Part shown: positions 37,158-52,873 of the stretch, in pieces
How positions within the stretch are numbered: position 1 is the first letter of the stretch
Layout: each line of letters begins with the position of its first letter
Assembly (NCBI GenBank): GCA_035468985.1
Contig: DATISF010000046.1
Coordinates: 12,362 to 76,361, forward strand
Reading direction: 5' to 3'
Source of the DNA: DASVHS01 sp035468985
Lineage (GTDB): Bacteria > Acidobacteriota > Thermoanaerobaculia > Gp7-AA8
DNA length: 64,000 bases
Position numbers and translations under genes: made by a program
Notes under the pieces: model-generated
The model's database searches: none
The model's input: only the letters and a program-made list of their open reading frames with translations
What the model was told of the DNA's origin: nothing

Positions 37158-37197
37158 GGCCTGTGTGCTAACCTCCGCACCCCCGCAGGGAGACGCC

Positions 37198-38595
37198 ATG
37201 ATCAAGTTCGGTACATCAGGCTGGCGCGGCATCATCGGAGAGGATTTCACCTTCGAGAATGTCCGCATCGCCACCCAGGGCATCGCCAACTACCTCAAGA
37301 AAAGCGGTCAGAAAGGGAGCGGCGTCGTGGTCGCCTACGACACCCGTTTTCTCTCCGAAAAATTCGCCTCGGAGGCGGCCAAGATCCTCGCGTACAACGG
37401 GCTTCAGGCCTTCCTCTGCACGCGCGACGTCCCGACCCCGTGCGCCGCTTACGAGACCGTGCGCCGCAAGGCCATGGGTGCCATCAATTTCACCGCCTCG
37501 CACAATCCTCCCGAGTACAACGGGCTGAAGTTCTCAACGTCCAACGGGGCGCCGGCTCTGCCGGAGGTCACGCAGCAGATCGAGGCCGAGATCCACGACG
37601 TCCAGGAGAAGCATGAACGCCTCGACGTCTACGAGAAGCGCGAGCTGATCGAGGAGATCGATCCGAAGGACCGGTACCTCGACGGGCTGCGCCAGAAGGT
37701 CGATGCCGACGTGATCAAGAAGGGCGGGCTGCGCATCGCCATCGACTCGCTCTACGGGACGGCGCGCGACTACCTCGATTACTTCCTGCTCGAGGCCGGA
37801 TTAGAAGTCAAAATCATTCACAATTTTCGTGATCCTTATTTCGGTGGATTTTCTCCCGAGTGCAATGAGAAGAACCTGGCCGAGCTGCGCAAGATCGTCG
37901 GCGACGAAAAGTTCGACCTCGGACTCTCGACCGACGGCGACGCCGACCGTTTCGGCATCGTCGACGACACCGGCCACTTCGTTCCGCCGAATGTGGTGCT
38001 GGCCCTGCTCGCGCTCTATCTCAAGCGGCACCGCAACATTCCCGGCGGACTGGCGCGTTCCGTGGCCACGACGCATCTCATCGACGCCATCGCCAGAAAG
38101 CTCAACGTCCCGTTCTTCGAGACGCCGGTCGGATTCAAGTACATCGGCGAGCTGATCCTCGCGGACAAGATCGCCATGGGCGGCGAAGAAAGCGCCGGCA
38201 TGTCGATGTACCGTCACCTGCCGGAGAAGGACGGCATCCTGGCCTGCCTGCTCGTGTCGGAGATGGTGGCTCGCACAGGCAAGAAGCTCACGCAGCTCAT
38301 CGAGGACCTGTACGCCGAGTTCGGCACGTTCTACAACAAGCGCCTGGACATGAAGCTGACACCGCAACTGAAGGAGTCGCTGGCCTCGAAGCTCGCCAAT
38401 CCTCCGAAGCAGCTCGACGGACTGGCAGTGCGCGAGGTGAACAAGACTGACGGCGTGAAGCTGATTTTCGACGATCAGACGTGGCTGCTGTTCCGGCTCT
38501 CGGGAACCGAGCCGGTCGCGCGCGTCTATGCCGAGGCCTGTTCACCGAAGGACCTGAAAAATGTGCTGGACGCGGGGAAAAAATTCGTGGCGTGA
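37198..38595 (+). CDS. Phosphoglucomutase/phosphomannomutase family enzyme
   Basis: 465 residues of the alpha-D-phosphohexomutase family. All four landmarks are visible: the catalytic serine Ser101 in FTASHNPPEYNG, the Mg loop DGDADRFG near residue 244, the sugar-specificity loop GGEESAG and the phosphate-binding RLSGTEPVARV. GEESAG is more typical of phosphoglucomutase or glucosamine-type than of PMM/PGM (GEMSGH), so glucose 1-phosphate or a related sugar is likely. The ATG has GGGAG 5 nt upstream. It overlaps the next gene by 4 nt. Confidence 0.9.
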   Translation: MIKFGTSGWRGIIGEDFTFENVRIATQGIANYLKKSGQKGSGVVVAYDTRFLSEKFASEAAKILAYNGLQAFLCTRDVPTPCAAYETVRRKAMGAINFTASHNPPEYNGLKFSTSNGAPALPEVTQQIEAEIHDVQEKHERLDVYEKRELIEEIDPKDRYLDGLRQKVDADVIKKGGLRIAIDSLYGTARDYLDYFLLEAGLEVKIIHNFRDPYFGGFSPECNEKNLAELRKIVGDEKFDLGLSTDGDADRFGIVDDTGHFVPPNVVLALLALYLKRHRNIPGGLARSVATTHLIDAIARKLNVPFFETPVGFKYIGELILADKIAMGGEESAGMSMYRHLPEKDGILACLLVSEMVARTGKKLTQLIEDLYAEFGTFYNKRLDMKLTPQLKESLASKLANPPKQLDGLAVREVNKTDGVKLIFDDQTWLLFRLSGTEPVARVYAEACSPKDLKNVLDAGKKFVA

Positions 38596-38906
38596 AATAC
38601 CCGCTCAAGCACGTCCTCGTCTGCACCGGTGAGCGGTGCAATCACCCCGATCGCGGCGAAGAGCGCGGTGAGTGCATTCAGGCCGAGCTGAAGGAACTGA
38701 ACAAGAAGCTCGGCCGCAAGCCCACGGTGCGCGTCTGCAGGGTCTCCTGTCTCGACCTCTGCGACTACGGTCCGAACATGATCATCGAGGGCACCGTGTA
38801 CTCGCACCTCGATCGCGAGAAAGCGCGCGCCGCGTACGCGGGCGAGATGGGAGACGGGCCGTTGCGGCCGGATCTCGAGCTCCGCGAGGATGAATTGAAG
38901 AAGTGA
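38592..38906 (+). CDS. Thioredoxin-fold [2Fe-2S] ferredoxin
   Basis: 104 residues starting at a GTG that overlaps the phosphohexomutase stop (GTGA). The four cysteines of the shethna-type thioredoxin-like ferredoxins are present: CTGERCNHPD, and C..RVSCLDLCDYGPN. It is a small electron carrier in the cytoplasm. The C-terminal extension LELREDELKK is charged. Its partner is unknown, but the overlap suggests translation is coupled to the mutase. Confidence 0.8.
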   Translation: MKYPLKHVLVCTGERCNHPDRGEERGECIQAELKELNKKLGRKPTVRVCRVSCLDLCDYGPNMIIEGTVYSHLDREKARAAYAGEMGDGPLRPDLELREDELKK

Positions 38907-38913
38907 CGTCAGG

Positions 38914-39052
38914 GAACCTCTGCACAAGTCGTTGTTCACGTCATCCTGAGCCGCGAAGAGGAGCGAAGGATCTCGAAATCGCAGGCGTTTTCGCATCCTG
39001 AGATCCTTCGTCGCGCTTCGCCGGCTCAGGATGACGACTTGTGCAGAGGTTC
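38914..39052. repeat. MITE-like class A repeat, most complete copy
   Basis: 139 bp with perfect 18-bp terminal inverted repeats: GAACCTCTGCACAAGTCG (38914-38931) and its exact complement at 39035-39052. The inner arms carry the GTCATCCTGAG palindrome. The right end reaches the stop codon of the kinase gene at 39052. Confidence 0.8.
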
Positions 39053-40650
39053 TAGGCGGTTGCCCGCTGCCCCGCCCACTCGCCACCGTGTGAACCCGCA
39101 ACCTCGCTCTCCCCGATCGGCAGCATCACTGTGAACGTCGCGCCGCGGCCGATGCCTTCGCTGTCCGCCGTGATCTCGCCATGGTGCAGCTCGACGATGT
39201 GCCGCGCGATGGCCAATCCCAGCCCCAGTCCGCTGCGCTTGCTCGCTCCCTCGGCCTGGCGGAGTCGCTCGAAGACATGCGGCAGAAACGACGGCTCGAT
39301 GCCTTCGCCCTGGTCGCGAATGCTGATCTTGAGCTTGTGATCCTCGGCCTTTTCGACGCGCAGATCGACCTGCTTCCCCGCCGGTGTGAACTTGATGGCG
39401 TTCGAGAGGATGTTGCCGATGACCTGCTGCATGCGCGCGGCGTCGGCCTGCACAACGAAATCGCGGCCGCCGTTGATCTCCGCTTTGATCGTGATCTCCC
39501 TTTCCTGGGCGACCGGCCGCGCGGTCGTCAGCGCCGCCTCGACCACGTCCGCGATCCGAGTCGGCTTCAAATCGACCTGGAACTTGCCGAGGACGATGCG
39601 CGAGACGTCGAGCATGTCGTCGATGAGGCGGGCCTGCAGGCGCGCGCTCGTCTCGATCGTCTGCAGCGCCTCCTCCAGTTCCTCCTGCGAAAAGCCGCCG
39701 GTGCGGAGAAACTGCACCCATCCGAGGATCGAGGTCATCGGCGTGCGCAGCTCGTGGGAAAGCGTGGCGAGGAAATTGTCTTTGGCCCGGTTCTGCGCTT
39801 CCGCCTCGCGATAGCGGCTTTCCGCCTGCGCGGCCAGCGCCGCGGCGCGACGTTCGGAGATGTCGCGGAACGTGAGCACCGAACCGCGGCGTGACCCGTC
39901 ATCCTCGGTCATGCGCGCCACCGAGAACTCGACCGGAAAACTCCGGCCGTCCGGCCGGAAGAAGGTGTCTTCGGTGCCCTCGTGCGCGTCGCCGTCGCGC
40001 AGCGCTTCGTAGAGCGCGCAATGGGACACGTTGCACGTGATCACGCCGGGAAAAATCGGATGCACGAGCGCGTGGAAGTCCTGGCCGGCCATCTCCGCCG
40101 CGCGGCGGCCCAGCATCTCGCTCGCGGCGGGATTGACGAACGTCGCGGCGCCGTCGAGGTCGAGACCCATGACTCCGTCCGCGGCAGTGTCGAGGATGAG
40201 CTGGTGCTGGCGGATGAGCTGCGCCAGCTCGTGCGCCTGCCGCTTGAGAGCCTCCCGTCCGCGGAACAGCTCGACGAACACGTTGACTTTCGAGCGGAGG
40301 ATCTCCGGATGAAACGGCTTGAAGATGTAATCGACCGCACCGAGCTCGTATCCGCGAAATACGTTCGTCTCGCTGCGTGAAAGCGCGGTGAGAAAGATGA
40401 TCGGGGTATCGCGCGACTTCTCCCGCTGCCGGATGAGCGTGGCGGTCTCGAAGCCATCCATCTCCGGCATCTGCACATCGAGCAGGATGACCGCGAACTC
40501 TTCCTCGAGCAGGTGCCGCAACGCGGCCCGGCCGGAATGCGCCTTGACGAGGTTCTGCCCCATCTCGGCGAGGATCGACTCGAGCGCCAGCAGATTGTTC
40601 GGCTGGTCGTCAACGAGAAGAATGCTGACTTTGTCGCCAGTGGAGGTCAT
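39052..40650 (-). CDS. Response regulator-PAS-histidine kinase
   Basis: 532 residues: receiver domain (1-125, phospho-acceptor D58 in ILLDVQMPEMDG), PAS domain (about 145-265), and a HisKA/HATPase module with H299 in LATLSHELRTP, DQGEGI and SGLGLGLAI. An N-terminal receiver lets it be controlled by an upstream kinase, here perhaps the giant HAMP kinase of the same operon. There is no membrane segment. I start at the ATG at 40650, which overlaps the cheB stop by 4 nt. Confidence 0.88.
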   Translation of the reverse strand: MTSTGDKVSILLVDDQPNNLLALESILAEMGQNLVKAHSGRAALRHLLEEEFAVILLDVQMPEMDGFETATLIRQREKSRDTPIIFLTALSRSETNVFRGYELGAVDYIFKPFHPEILRSKVNVFVELFRGREALKRQAHELAQLIRQHQLILDTAADGVMGLDLDGAATFVNPAASEMLGRRAAEMAGQDFHALVHPIFPGVITCNVSHCALYEALRDGDAHEGTEDTFFRPDGRSFPVEFSVARMTEDDGSRRGSVLTFRDISERRAAALAAQAESRYREAEAQNRAKDNFLATLSHELRTPMTSILGWVQFLRTGGFSQEELEEALQTIETSARLQARLIDDMLDVSRIVLGKFQVDLKPTRIADVVEAALTTARPVAQEREITIKAEINGGRDFVVQADAARMQQVIGNILSNAIKFTPAGKQVDLRVEKAEDHKLKISIRDQGEGIEPSFLPHVFERLRQAEGASKRSGLGLGLAIARHIVELHHGEITADSEGIGRGATFTVMLPIGESEVAGSHGGEWAGQRATA

Positions 40651-41297
40651 GAACGTTCTGCGCCTGCGACAACCCGGCCGCGGCACAGCTCGACAAGAAA
40701 GGGCCCGATGCGATCGAGAGGCAAGATCCGATCCACACGGGCGGTTGCGATCGCCGCTTCGGGCATGGATGGCGCCTCAGCCGTGGCGGGATCCTGCACG
40801 ACGAGAAATCCGCCGCGCGCCTTGATGCGCTTCGCGCCGCGCGACCCGTCCGCGTTCGCGCCGGTGAGCACGACCCCGACGAGCCGGTCGGCGTACGCGT
40901 CAGCCGCCGACTCGAAGAGAACGTCGATTGACGGACGCGAGTATGCGACGGCCGCGTCGACCGACAGGCTGAACGCGCCGCGCTCGACGAGCAGATGGTA
41001 GTCCGCCGGCGCGAGATACACGCACCCGGGCTCGATGTGCTGCTTGTCCTCGGCGTCGACGACGCGCAGCTTCGTCGCCCTCCGGAAAAACTCCGGCAGC
41101 TGTTCGCTCGATTTCCTATGGCGGTGCTGGACCACCGCGATCGGCAGGGGGAAATCGCGACCGATCGCGGAGAAGATCGCTTCCAGCGCGCGCATCCCGC
41201 CGAGCGAACAGCCGATCACGATGAGATCGAACTCGCGATCGAGAGGCTGGCCCGGCGCGGCGCGGCGATCGACGCCGTTCCAGCGGTTGATGTTCAT
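40647..41297 (-). CDS. cheB: CheB-type methylesterase without receiver domain
   Basis: 216 residues of the CheB catalytic domain. The triad can be placed as Ser31 in GCSLGGMRAL, His58 in VVQHRH and Asp in TGANADGSRG. There is no receiver domain, unlike E. coli CheB, and no chemoreceptor gene in the window. The N-terminal 20 residues are extra. It pairs with CheR just upstream. In such kinase clusters CheB/CheR may adjust the kinase rather than chemoreceptors. The start at 41297 fits the length better than 41423. Confidence 0.85.
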   Translation of the reverse strand: MNINRWNGVDRRAAPGQPLDREFDLIVIGCSLGGMRALEAIFSAIGRDFPLPIAVVQHRHRKSSEQLPEFFRRATKLRVVDAEDKQHIEPGCVYLAPADYHLLVERGAFSLSVDAAVAYSRPSIDVLFESAADAYADRLVGVVLTGANADGSRGAKRIKARGGFLVVQDPATAEAPSMPEAAIATARVDRILPLDRIGPFLVELCRGRVVAGAERS

Positions 41298-41319
41298 GGG
41301 ACAGACCTCGGGCCTCGGT

Positions 41320-42177
41320 TCACCGGATCCTCCGATACAACCTCTCCTCCGGATCGATCTCTTCGTAGTTGTCCGCCACACCGGTGAAGCGGACCGACTC
41401 CTTCTTTCCGAGCCCGAGGACACCGAACATCTCCATCGAGTCGAGGAAGAGGCGCTGGACGCGGTCCTGCAGCACGTTGTTGAAGTAGATCAGCACATTC
41501 CTGCAGAAGATCACGTTGAAGTGATTGAAGGACGAGTCGGTGACGAGGTTGTGCTGCGCGAACACCACGTTTTCCCGCAGCGACGGACGGAAGATCGCGT
41601 GGTCGTAACGCGCCGTGTAGTAGCCGGAAAACGTGCCCGTGCCGCCGGCGACCAGGTAGTTCGCCGTGTTCTCCTGCATCGAAGAGATCGGAAAGATGCC
41701 CGCCTTTGCCTTCTGAAGCACCGCCTCGTTGATGTCGGTCGCATAGATGCGGCAGCGGTCGTACAGCCCCTCTTCCTGCAGCAGCATGGCCATCGAGTAG
41801 ACCTCTTCCCCGGTCGAACAGCCGGCGTGCCAGATGCGCACGAACGGATAGGTGCGCAGAATCGGCACCACCTTCTGCCGGAACGCGAGATAGAAGGTCG
41901 GATCGCGGAACATCGCCGTCGTGTTGATCGACAGATCGAGCAGCAGACGCTCCATGCACGACGAGTCGTGGAGGATCTTCTCGATCAGACCGGAAACGGT
42001 GCTCAGCCCTTCGGCGTAGATGCGCTTCCAGATGCGGCGGCGCAGCGAGGGCATCGAGTAGTCGCGGAAATCGAAGCCATAGTGCCGGTAGATGCCTTCC
42101 GCGAGGAGCTGGATCTCGATCATCTCGAGATCGAATTTCTCCTGGTCGTCGTCAGGCAGCGGAAGAGGGTCGGACAT
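41320..42177 (-). CDS. cheR: CheR-type methyltransferase
   Basis: 285 residues: a small N-terminal helical domain (1-80) and a SAM-dependent methyltransferase domain with IWHAGCSTGEE for SAM binding, YATDINEAVL and FCRNVLIYF. Complete. The stop is 22 nt from the cheB start, and the gene follows the giant kinase by 23 nt. The substrate is normally a glutamate in a receptor, but no chemoreceptor is in the window. Confidence 0.9.
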   Translation of the reverse strand: MSDPLPLPDDDQEKFDLEMIEIQLLAEGIYRHYGFDFRDYSMPSLRRRIWKRIYAEGLSTVSGLIEKILHDSSCMERLLLDLSINTTAMFRDPTFYLAFRQKVVPILRTYPFVRIWHAGCSTGEEVYSMAMLLQEEGLYDRCRIYATDINEAVLQKAKAGIFPISSMQENTANYLVAGGTGTFSGYYTARYDHAIFRPSLRENVVFAQHNLVTDSSFNHFNVIFCRNVLIYFNNVLQDRVQRLFLDSMEMFGVLGLGKKESVRFTGVADNYEEIDPEERLYRRIR

Positions 42178-42200
42178 CAGTCAGGTCTCGGGCCGCAGGC

Positions 42201-49469
<7,269 letters not shown>

Positions 49470-49556
49470 CGCAAACCTTTCTCGTAGAAATCGGTTCAGT
49501 AAGGCTGGAACGCGCCGCTCGGCGAGCGGTTTCTACACAGTCCTGCTGGGGCCGTT

Positions 49557-49952
49557 ATGCGAAAACGAGACCACGTGAAATGGCGCACCGACTCCAGCAG
49601 AATCAGCATCAGCCATGCTCCTGCTCGCCGCCTGGATCTCGCCGGCGCCTCTTCTCACCCCTCGCCAGGAGATCTGCCCAGCAACGCGGCCGCGATCACG
49701 TTCGAAGATCGGATCCACGTGATGGGCGGCGATCGCACGGCTGCCTTCGATCCGACGAGCGACGTCTACCGATACGGTCCGCTGGCCGCCCATGGGACCG
49801 CGGTCGCCAGTCGCGGTGGGCGGTGGCGAGGGAAATCCGGCCACGCCCGGATTCACATTCCCGGCGGCGCAACAGTTGCTGGGCTCGGCACGTCCGATGT
49901 GCATGAAGCATTCGGGACGCCGCCCATCCGGCGGCGCGCGGTGAAGCGATGA
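49557..49952 (+). pseudogene. Probable remnant of a kelch-repeat protein
   Basis: A 131-codon frame whose middle (residues about 45-90: AAITFEDRIHVMGGDRTAA, DPTSDVYRYGPLAA) reads like one kelch repeat. The two ends have no such pattern and no signal peptide. Its stop overlaps the ATG of the next gene (ATGA at 49949), so the 3' end may be a genuine reading frame. The region 49470-49556 holds only the upstream sequence of the kinase gene. A full kelch protein would need several repeats, so I regard it as a broken gene. Confidence 0.35.
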
Positions 49953-50713
49953 ATCGATTTCTGGCGTCTGCCTTCTGCCTCCTGCTCTCTGTTGCCGCGA
50001 GCGGGGAAGTTCTGCACTGGACGATCGACGGTGTCGATCGCCAGGCGCTCGTGTACGCCCCCGATCATCCGCGGGCGAAGTCGCCGGTCATTTTCGTCTT
50101 TCACGGACACGGGGGCACGATGCAGAACGCGGCGCTGCACATGCGGTTTCATCAGGCATGGCCGGAGGCGATCGTCGTTTACCCGCAGGGCCTGCCGACG
50201 GTGACGCCGGTCGACCCGCAAGGTGTGCGCCCCGGCTGGCAACGGGAGCCGGGGCAGGTCGGTGATCGCGACTTGAAATTCTTCGATGCCGTTCTGGACA
50301 CGCTTCATTCGAAGTACAGAGTCGACGATCGCCGGATCTACGCGACCGGATTCTCGAACGGTGGGATTTTCTCGTTCCTGCTCTGGGGCGAACGCGGGAA
50401 GACGCTCGCGGCCGTCGGCATCTGTGCGAGCTTTCTTCTTCCCAGCGTGAGCATCACGACACCGCGACCGGTGATCCACATTGCCGGGGAAGCGGACCAT
50501 ACAGCGAAGTTCGAAAATCAAGTGGAATCGATGCAGGCCGAGCGCGACATCGACGGCTGCAGCGCAAGCGGACAGCCATGCGGTTCAGGCTGCACGCGCT
50601 ACGAATCGGTGAAGCACGCGCCGGTCGTCAACATCATTCACTCGGGCGGCCACGTTTATCCACCGTGGGCGACGGATGAGATCGTGAGATTCTTCAAGCG
50701 CCAAACGCGATGA
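49949..50713 (+). CDS. Secreted esterase of the PHB depolymerase/LpqC type
   Basis: 254 residues: signal peptide (1-19), then an alpha/beta hydrolase with FVFHGHGGT for the oxyanion hole, the nucleophile serine in ATGFSNGGIF, and His in SGGHVYPPW. This matches the esterase family that includes feruloyl esterases and polyhydroxybutyrate depolymerases. No binding domain is attached. Its stop overlaps the next gene by 4 nt (ATGA), so the two hydrolases are coupled. Confidence 0.85.
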   Translation: MNRFLASAFCLLLSVAASGEVLHWTIDGVDRQALVYAPDHPRAKSPVIFVFHGHGGTMQNAALHMRFHQAWPEAIVVYPQGLPTVTPVDPQGVRPGWQREPGQVGDRDLKFFDAVLDTLHSKYRVDDRRIYATGFSNGGIFSFLLWGERGKTLAAVGICASFLLPSVSITTPRPVIHIAGEADHTAKFENQVESMQAERDIDGCSASGQPCGSGCTRYESVKHAPVVNIIHSGGHVYPPWATDEIVRFFKRQTR

Positions 50714-51501
50714 AGAAACTCGTTCTGCTTTCCGCTCTCTGCCTTCTGCTCGTTGGCGCGCAGGGGACGATCGAGATCCGCAAGAACGGCAGAGTCGTGG
50801 CCTCGAATCGCGAAGAGCCCGCCAATGCCGTCCGCGTTCTCTTCATCGGCAACAGCCTGACGTTCTGGAATGAGATGCCGTGGATGACGCGTCGCATCGC
50901 CGGATCGCTCGGAGCGCAGCCGCCGCTGGTCACAGAGTTCAACGGCATGGGCGGCGCAACGCTGCGCCAGCATTGGGATCGCGGCAACGCGCTGCGTGCC
51001 ATTCGCGAGCGACGTTGGGATTTCGTCGTCCTTCAGCCGCAGAGCACGGAAATGATCGATCAACCGGAGGAGACCGTGAAGTACGCGCGTTTCTTCGATC
51101 GCGAGATCGACCGTGCCGGCGCGAAGACCGTGATCTTCGGAACGTGGGTTCCGGCGGGCCGGCCGATCAGCCAGGCTGCATTGACGGAACGCTACGCATC
51201 GCTGGCGCGCGAGCTGTCGGCCCGGCTGGCACCGATCGGAACGGCGTGGGACGCACTCCGGCGCGACGGCCGCGATCTCTTCGATCCGGGCGGCGTCCAT
51301 CCGAACCTCAAAGGGTCATACCTCGCCGCGTGCGTCTTCTACTCGATCTTCTACGGAAAGAGCCCTCAGGGCGCGACGCACACGTTCGAGACGAAGTTCG
51401 ACGTTCCGGAGAGTGATCGAGCCGATCTCGAGAATGACCGGCTCGACGCGGCCACGGCCGAGGTGATTCAGCTTGCCGCGTGGGAGGTCGTTCAGAAGTG
51501 A
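50710..51501 (+). CDS. Secreted SGNH-family hydrolase
   Basis: 263 residues: signal peptide (1-19), block I VRVLFIGNSLTFW (GNSL, Ser nucleophile), block III-like NGMGGATLR, and block V DPGGVHPNLKGSYL with the catalytic Asp and His. SGNH enzymes act on lipids or acetylated glycans. No further domain is visible. Coupled by 4-nt overlap with the esterase gene upstream. The substrate is unknown. Confidence 0.85.
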   Translation: MKKLVLLSALCLLLVGAQGTIEIRKNGRVVASNREEPANAVRVLFIGNSLTFWNEMPWMTRRIAGSLGAQPPLVTEFNGMGGATLRQHWDRGNALRAIRERRWDFVVLQPQSTEMIDQPEETVKYARFFDREIDRAGAKTVIFGTWVPAGRPISQAALTERYASLARELSARLAPIGTAWDALRRDGRDLFDPGGVHPNLKGSYLAACVFYSIFYGKSPQGATHTFETKFDVPESDRADLENDRLDAATAEVIQLAAWEVVQK

Positions 51502-51503
51502 GC

Positions 51504-51782
51504 TCATCCCTTGAGCCGGTAACCGACCTTCCTCACCGTCAGGATGTGCCTGGGGGATGAGGGATCGTCCTCGAGCTTTCGGCGAAGCTCGGCGATATGT
51601 GTGTCGATCGTCCGCGTGATCACGGAGTCGGCATAGCCCCACACATCCTTGATCAGCTCCAGGCGCGAGACGACGGCGTTGCGCCGCGTCAGCAACGCGA
51701 CGAGCAGATCGAACTCCTTCGGAGCCAGCTCGACCGGATCACCGCCTCTCGTCACGGTGCTGGGTCGGACCGCGGGAGACGA
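51504..51782 (-). pseudogene. Truncated OmpR-type response regulator (DNA-binding domain only)
   Basis: About 93 codons match the winged-helix effector domain of OmpR/PhoB regulators: DPVELAPKEFDLLVALLTRRN, VSRLELIKDVWGY, RTIDTHIAELRRKLEDDP and VRKVGYRLKG. The receiver domain is missing: upstream of the homologous part the frame runs on with no similarity into the divergent peroxidase gene. Probably a remnant after a deletion or rearrangement. Confidence 0.7.
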
Positions 51783-51834
51783 TCGCCGGCCAGACGAGCT
51801 CTTTGACCGCGGTGGCATCGACGTTCCGGTCGTG

Positions 51835-52840
51835 GTGAAACGGCTTCTCGCAATCGCGATCGCGTGCTGGGTGGTGCGTGGAGCGGCGGCCGCCCTCGGC
51901 CGCCGTTCGCCGCGCGAGGGCGCGCGGCGCTCCACGTTCGAGTGGCATCTGCCTGCTGGCTTCCCTCTTCCGATCGCCGGCGCCAATCCACAGACGGCGG
52001 AGAAGTTCGAGCAGGGGCGGCGCCTCTTCTACGACCGGAGGCTTCGGCAAATGGCACTGAATCATGTGCCAGTTGTCATCAACAGAACGCGCCTTCAGCG
52101 ATGGCCGGACGCGCGCCATCGGATCGACCGGACAGGCGCATTCGCTGAACGCCATGACGCTCACGAACGTCGCGTACAACGTCTCGTACACATGGCAGAA
52201 CCTGCGCGTCCGCTCGCTCGAGCGTCAGGCGCTCGTTCCGATGTTCAACGAGCATCCCGTCGAGCTTGGCGTGAAGGGTCACGAGACCGAGATCCTGGCG
52301 CGGCTCTACGAGGATCCGGCCTATCCGGCGATGTTCCGGGCGGCGTTTTCAGGTCAGAGACATCCGGTCAGCATCCAGAACATTGCTCGAGCGCTGTCCG
52401 CCTTCGAGCGTGCGCTGATTTCCGGGCATTCGGCTTACGACCGCCTGGTGTACGGCGGCGATGAGCATGCCCTCTCCGCCAGCGCCTGGCGGGGAATGAA
52501 CCTCTTCTTTTCTGAGCGCGCCGGCCGTTCCGGCTGCCATCGCGGATTCAACTTTTCGGAAGGAGCACGCTACGCCGGCGGTCCCGACCAGAAGCCGCGT
52601 CTCGCCTCCAACGGCGTCACGGCTGGGAGCTTCCGCGTTCCGACGCTACGCAACGTCGCGCTGACCGCCCCCTACATGCACGATGGAAGCATCGCCACGC
52701 TTCCCGAAGTCGTCGATCGGTATTCGGCGGCGCGACGTCTTGGCTTTTCCGAACCGGACAAGAATGATCTCGTCGCCTTCCTGGAATCGTTCACCGACGA
52801 GCAATTCGTCGCTGATCCGCGCTTCGGCGACCCCCGCTGA
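51835..52840 (+). pseudogene. Decayed di-heme cytochrome c peroxidase-like gene
   Basis: Parts of a di-heme peroxidase (CcpA/MauG/MbnH-like) occur in three frames. The signal peptide (GTG at 51835, VKRLLAIAIACWVV) and ANPQTAEKFEQGRRLFYDRRL are in one. GTESCASCHQQN with the first heme motif CxxCH is in a second, near 52050-52085. From 52085 the rest (LNAMTLTNVAYN, VPTLRNVALTAPYMHDG) is in a third. Two frameshifts within about 40 bp are needed. The second heme motif reads RSGCH, with Arg for the first Cys (CGT at 52526-52528). A repeat lies in frame after the signal peptide. Not functional as it stands, unless the frameshifts are sequencing errors. Confidence 0.75.
51878..51935. repeat. Palindromic repeat, class B copy 3
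   Basis: 58 bp from GTGGAGCGGCGGCCGCCC to GGCGCGCGGCGCTCCAC, two GC stems. It lies directly behind the signal peptide code of the peroxidase remnant. Confidence 0.6.
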
Positions 52841-52873
52841 ACAGGTACAATCGCGCGACTTCACGAGGCCGAC

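Noticed and set aside
49580..49906. Alternative 108-codon frame in the kelch remnant region
   Set aside because: Arg/Ser-rich with no pattern; the other frame carries the kelch-like motif.
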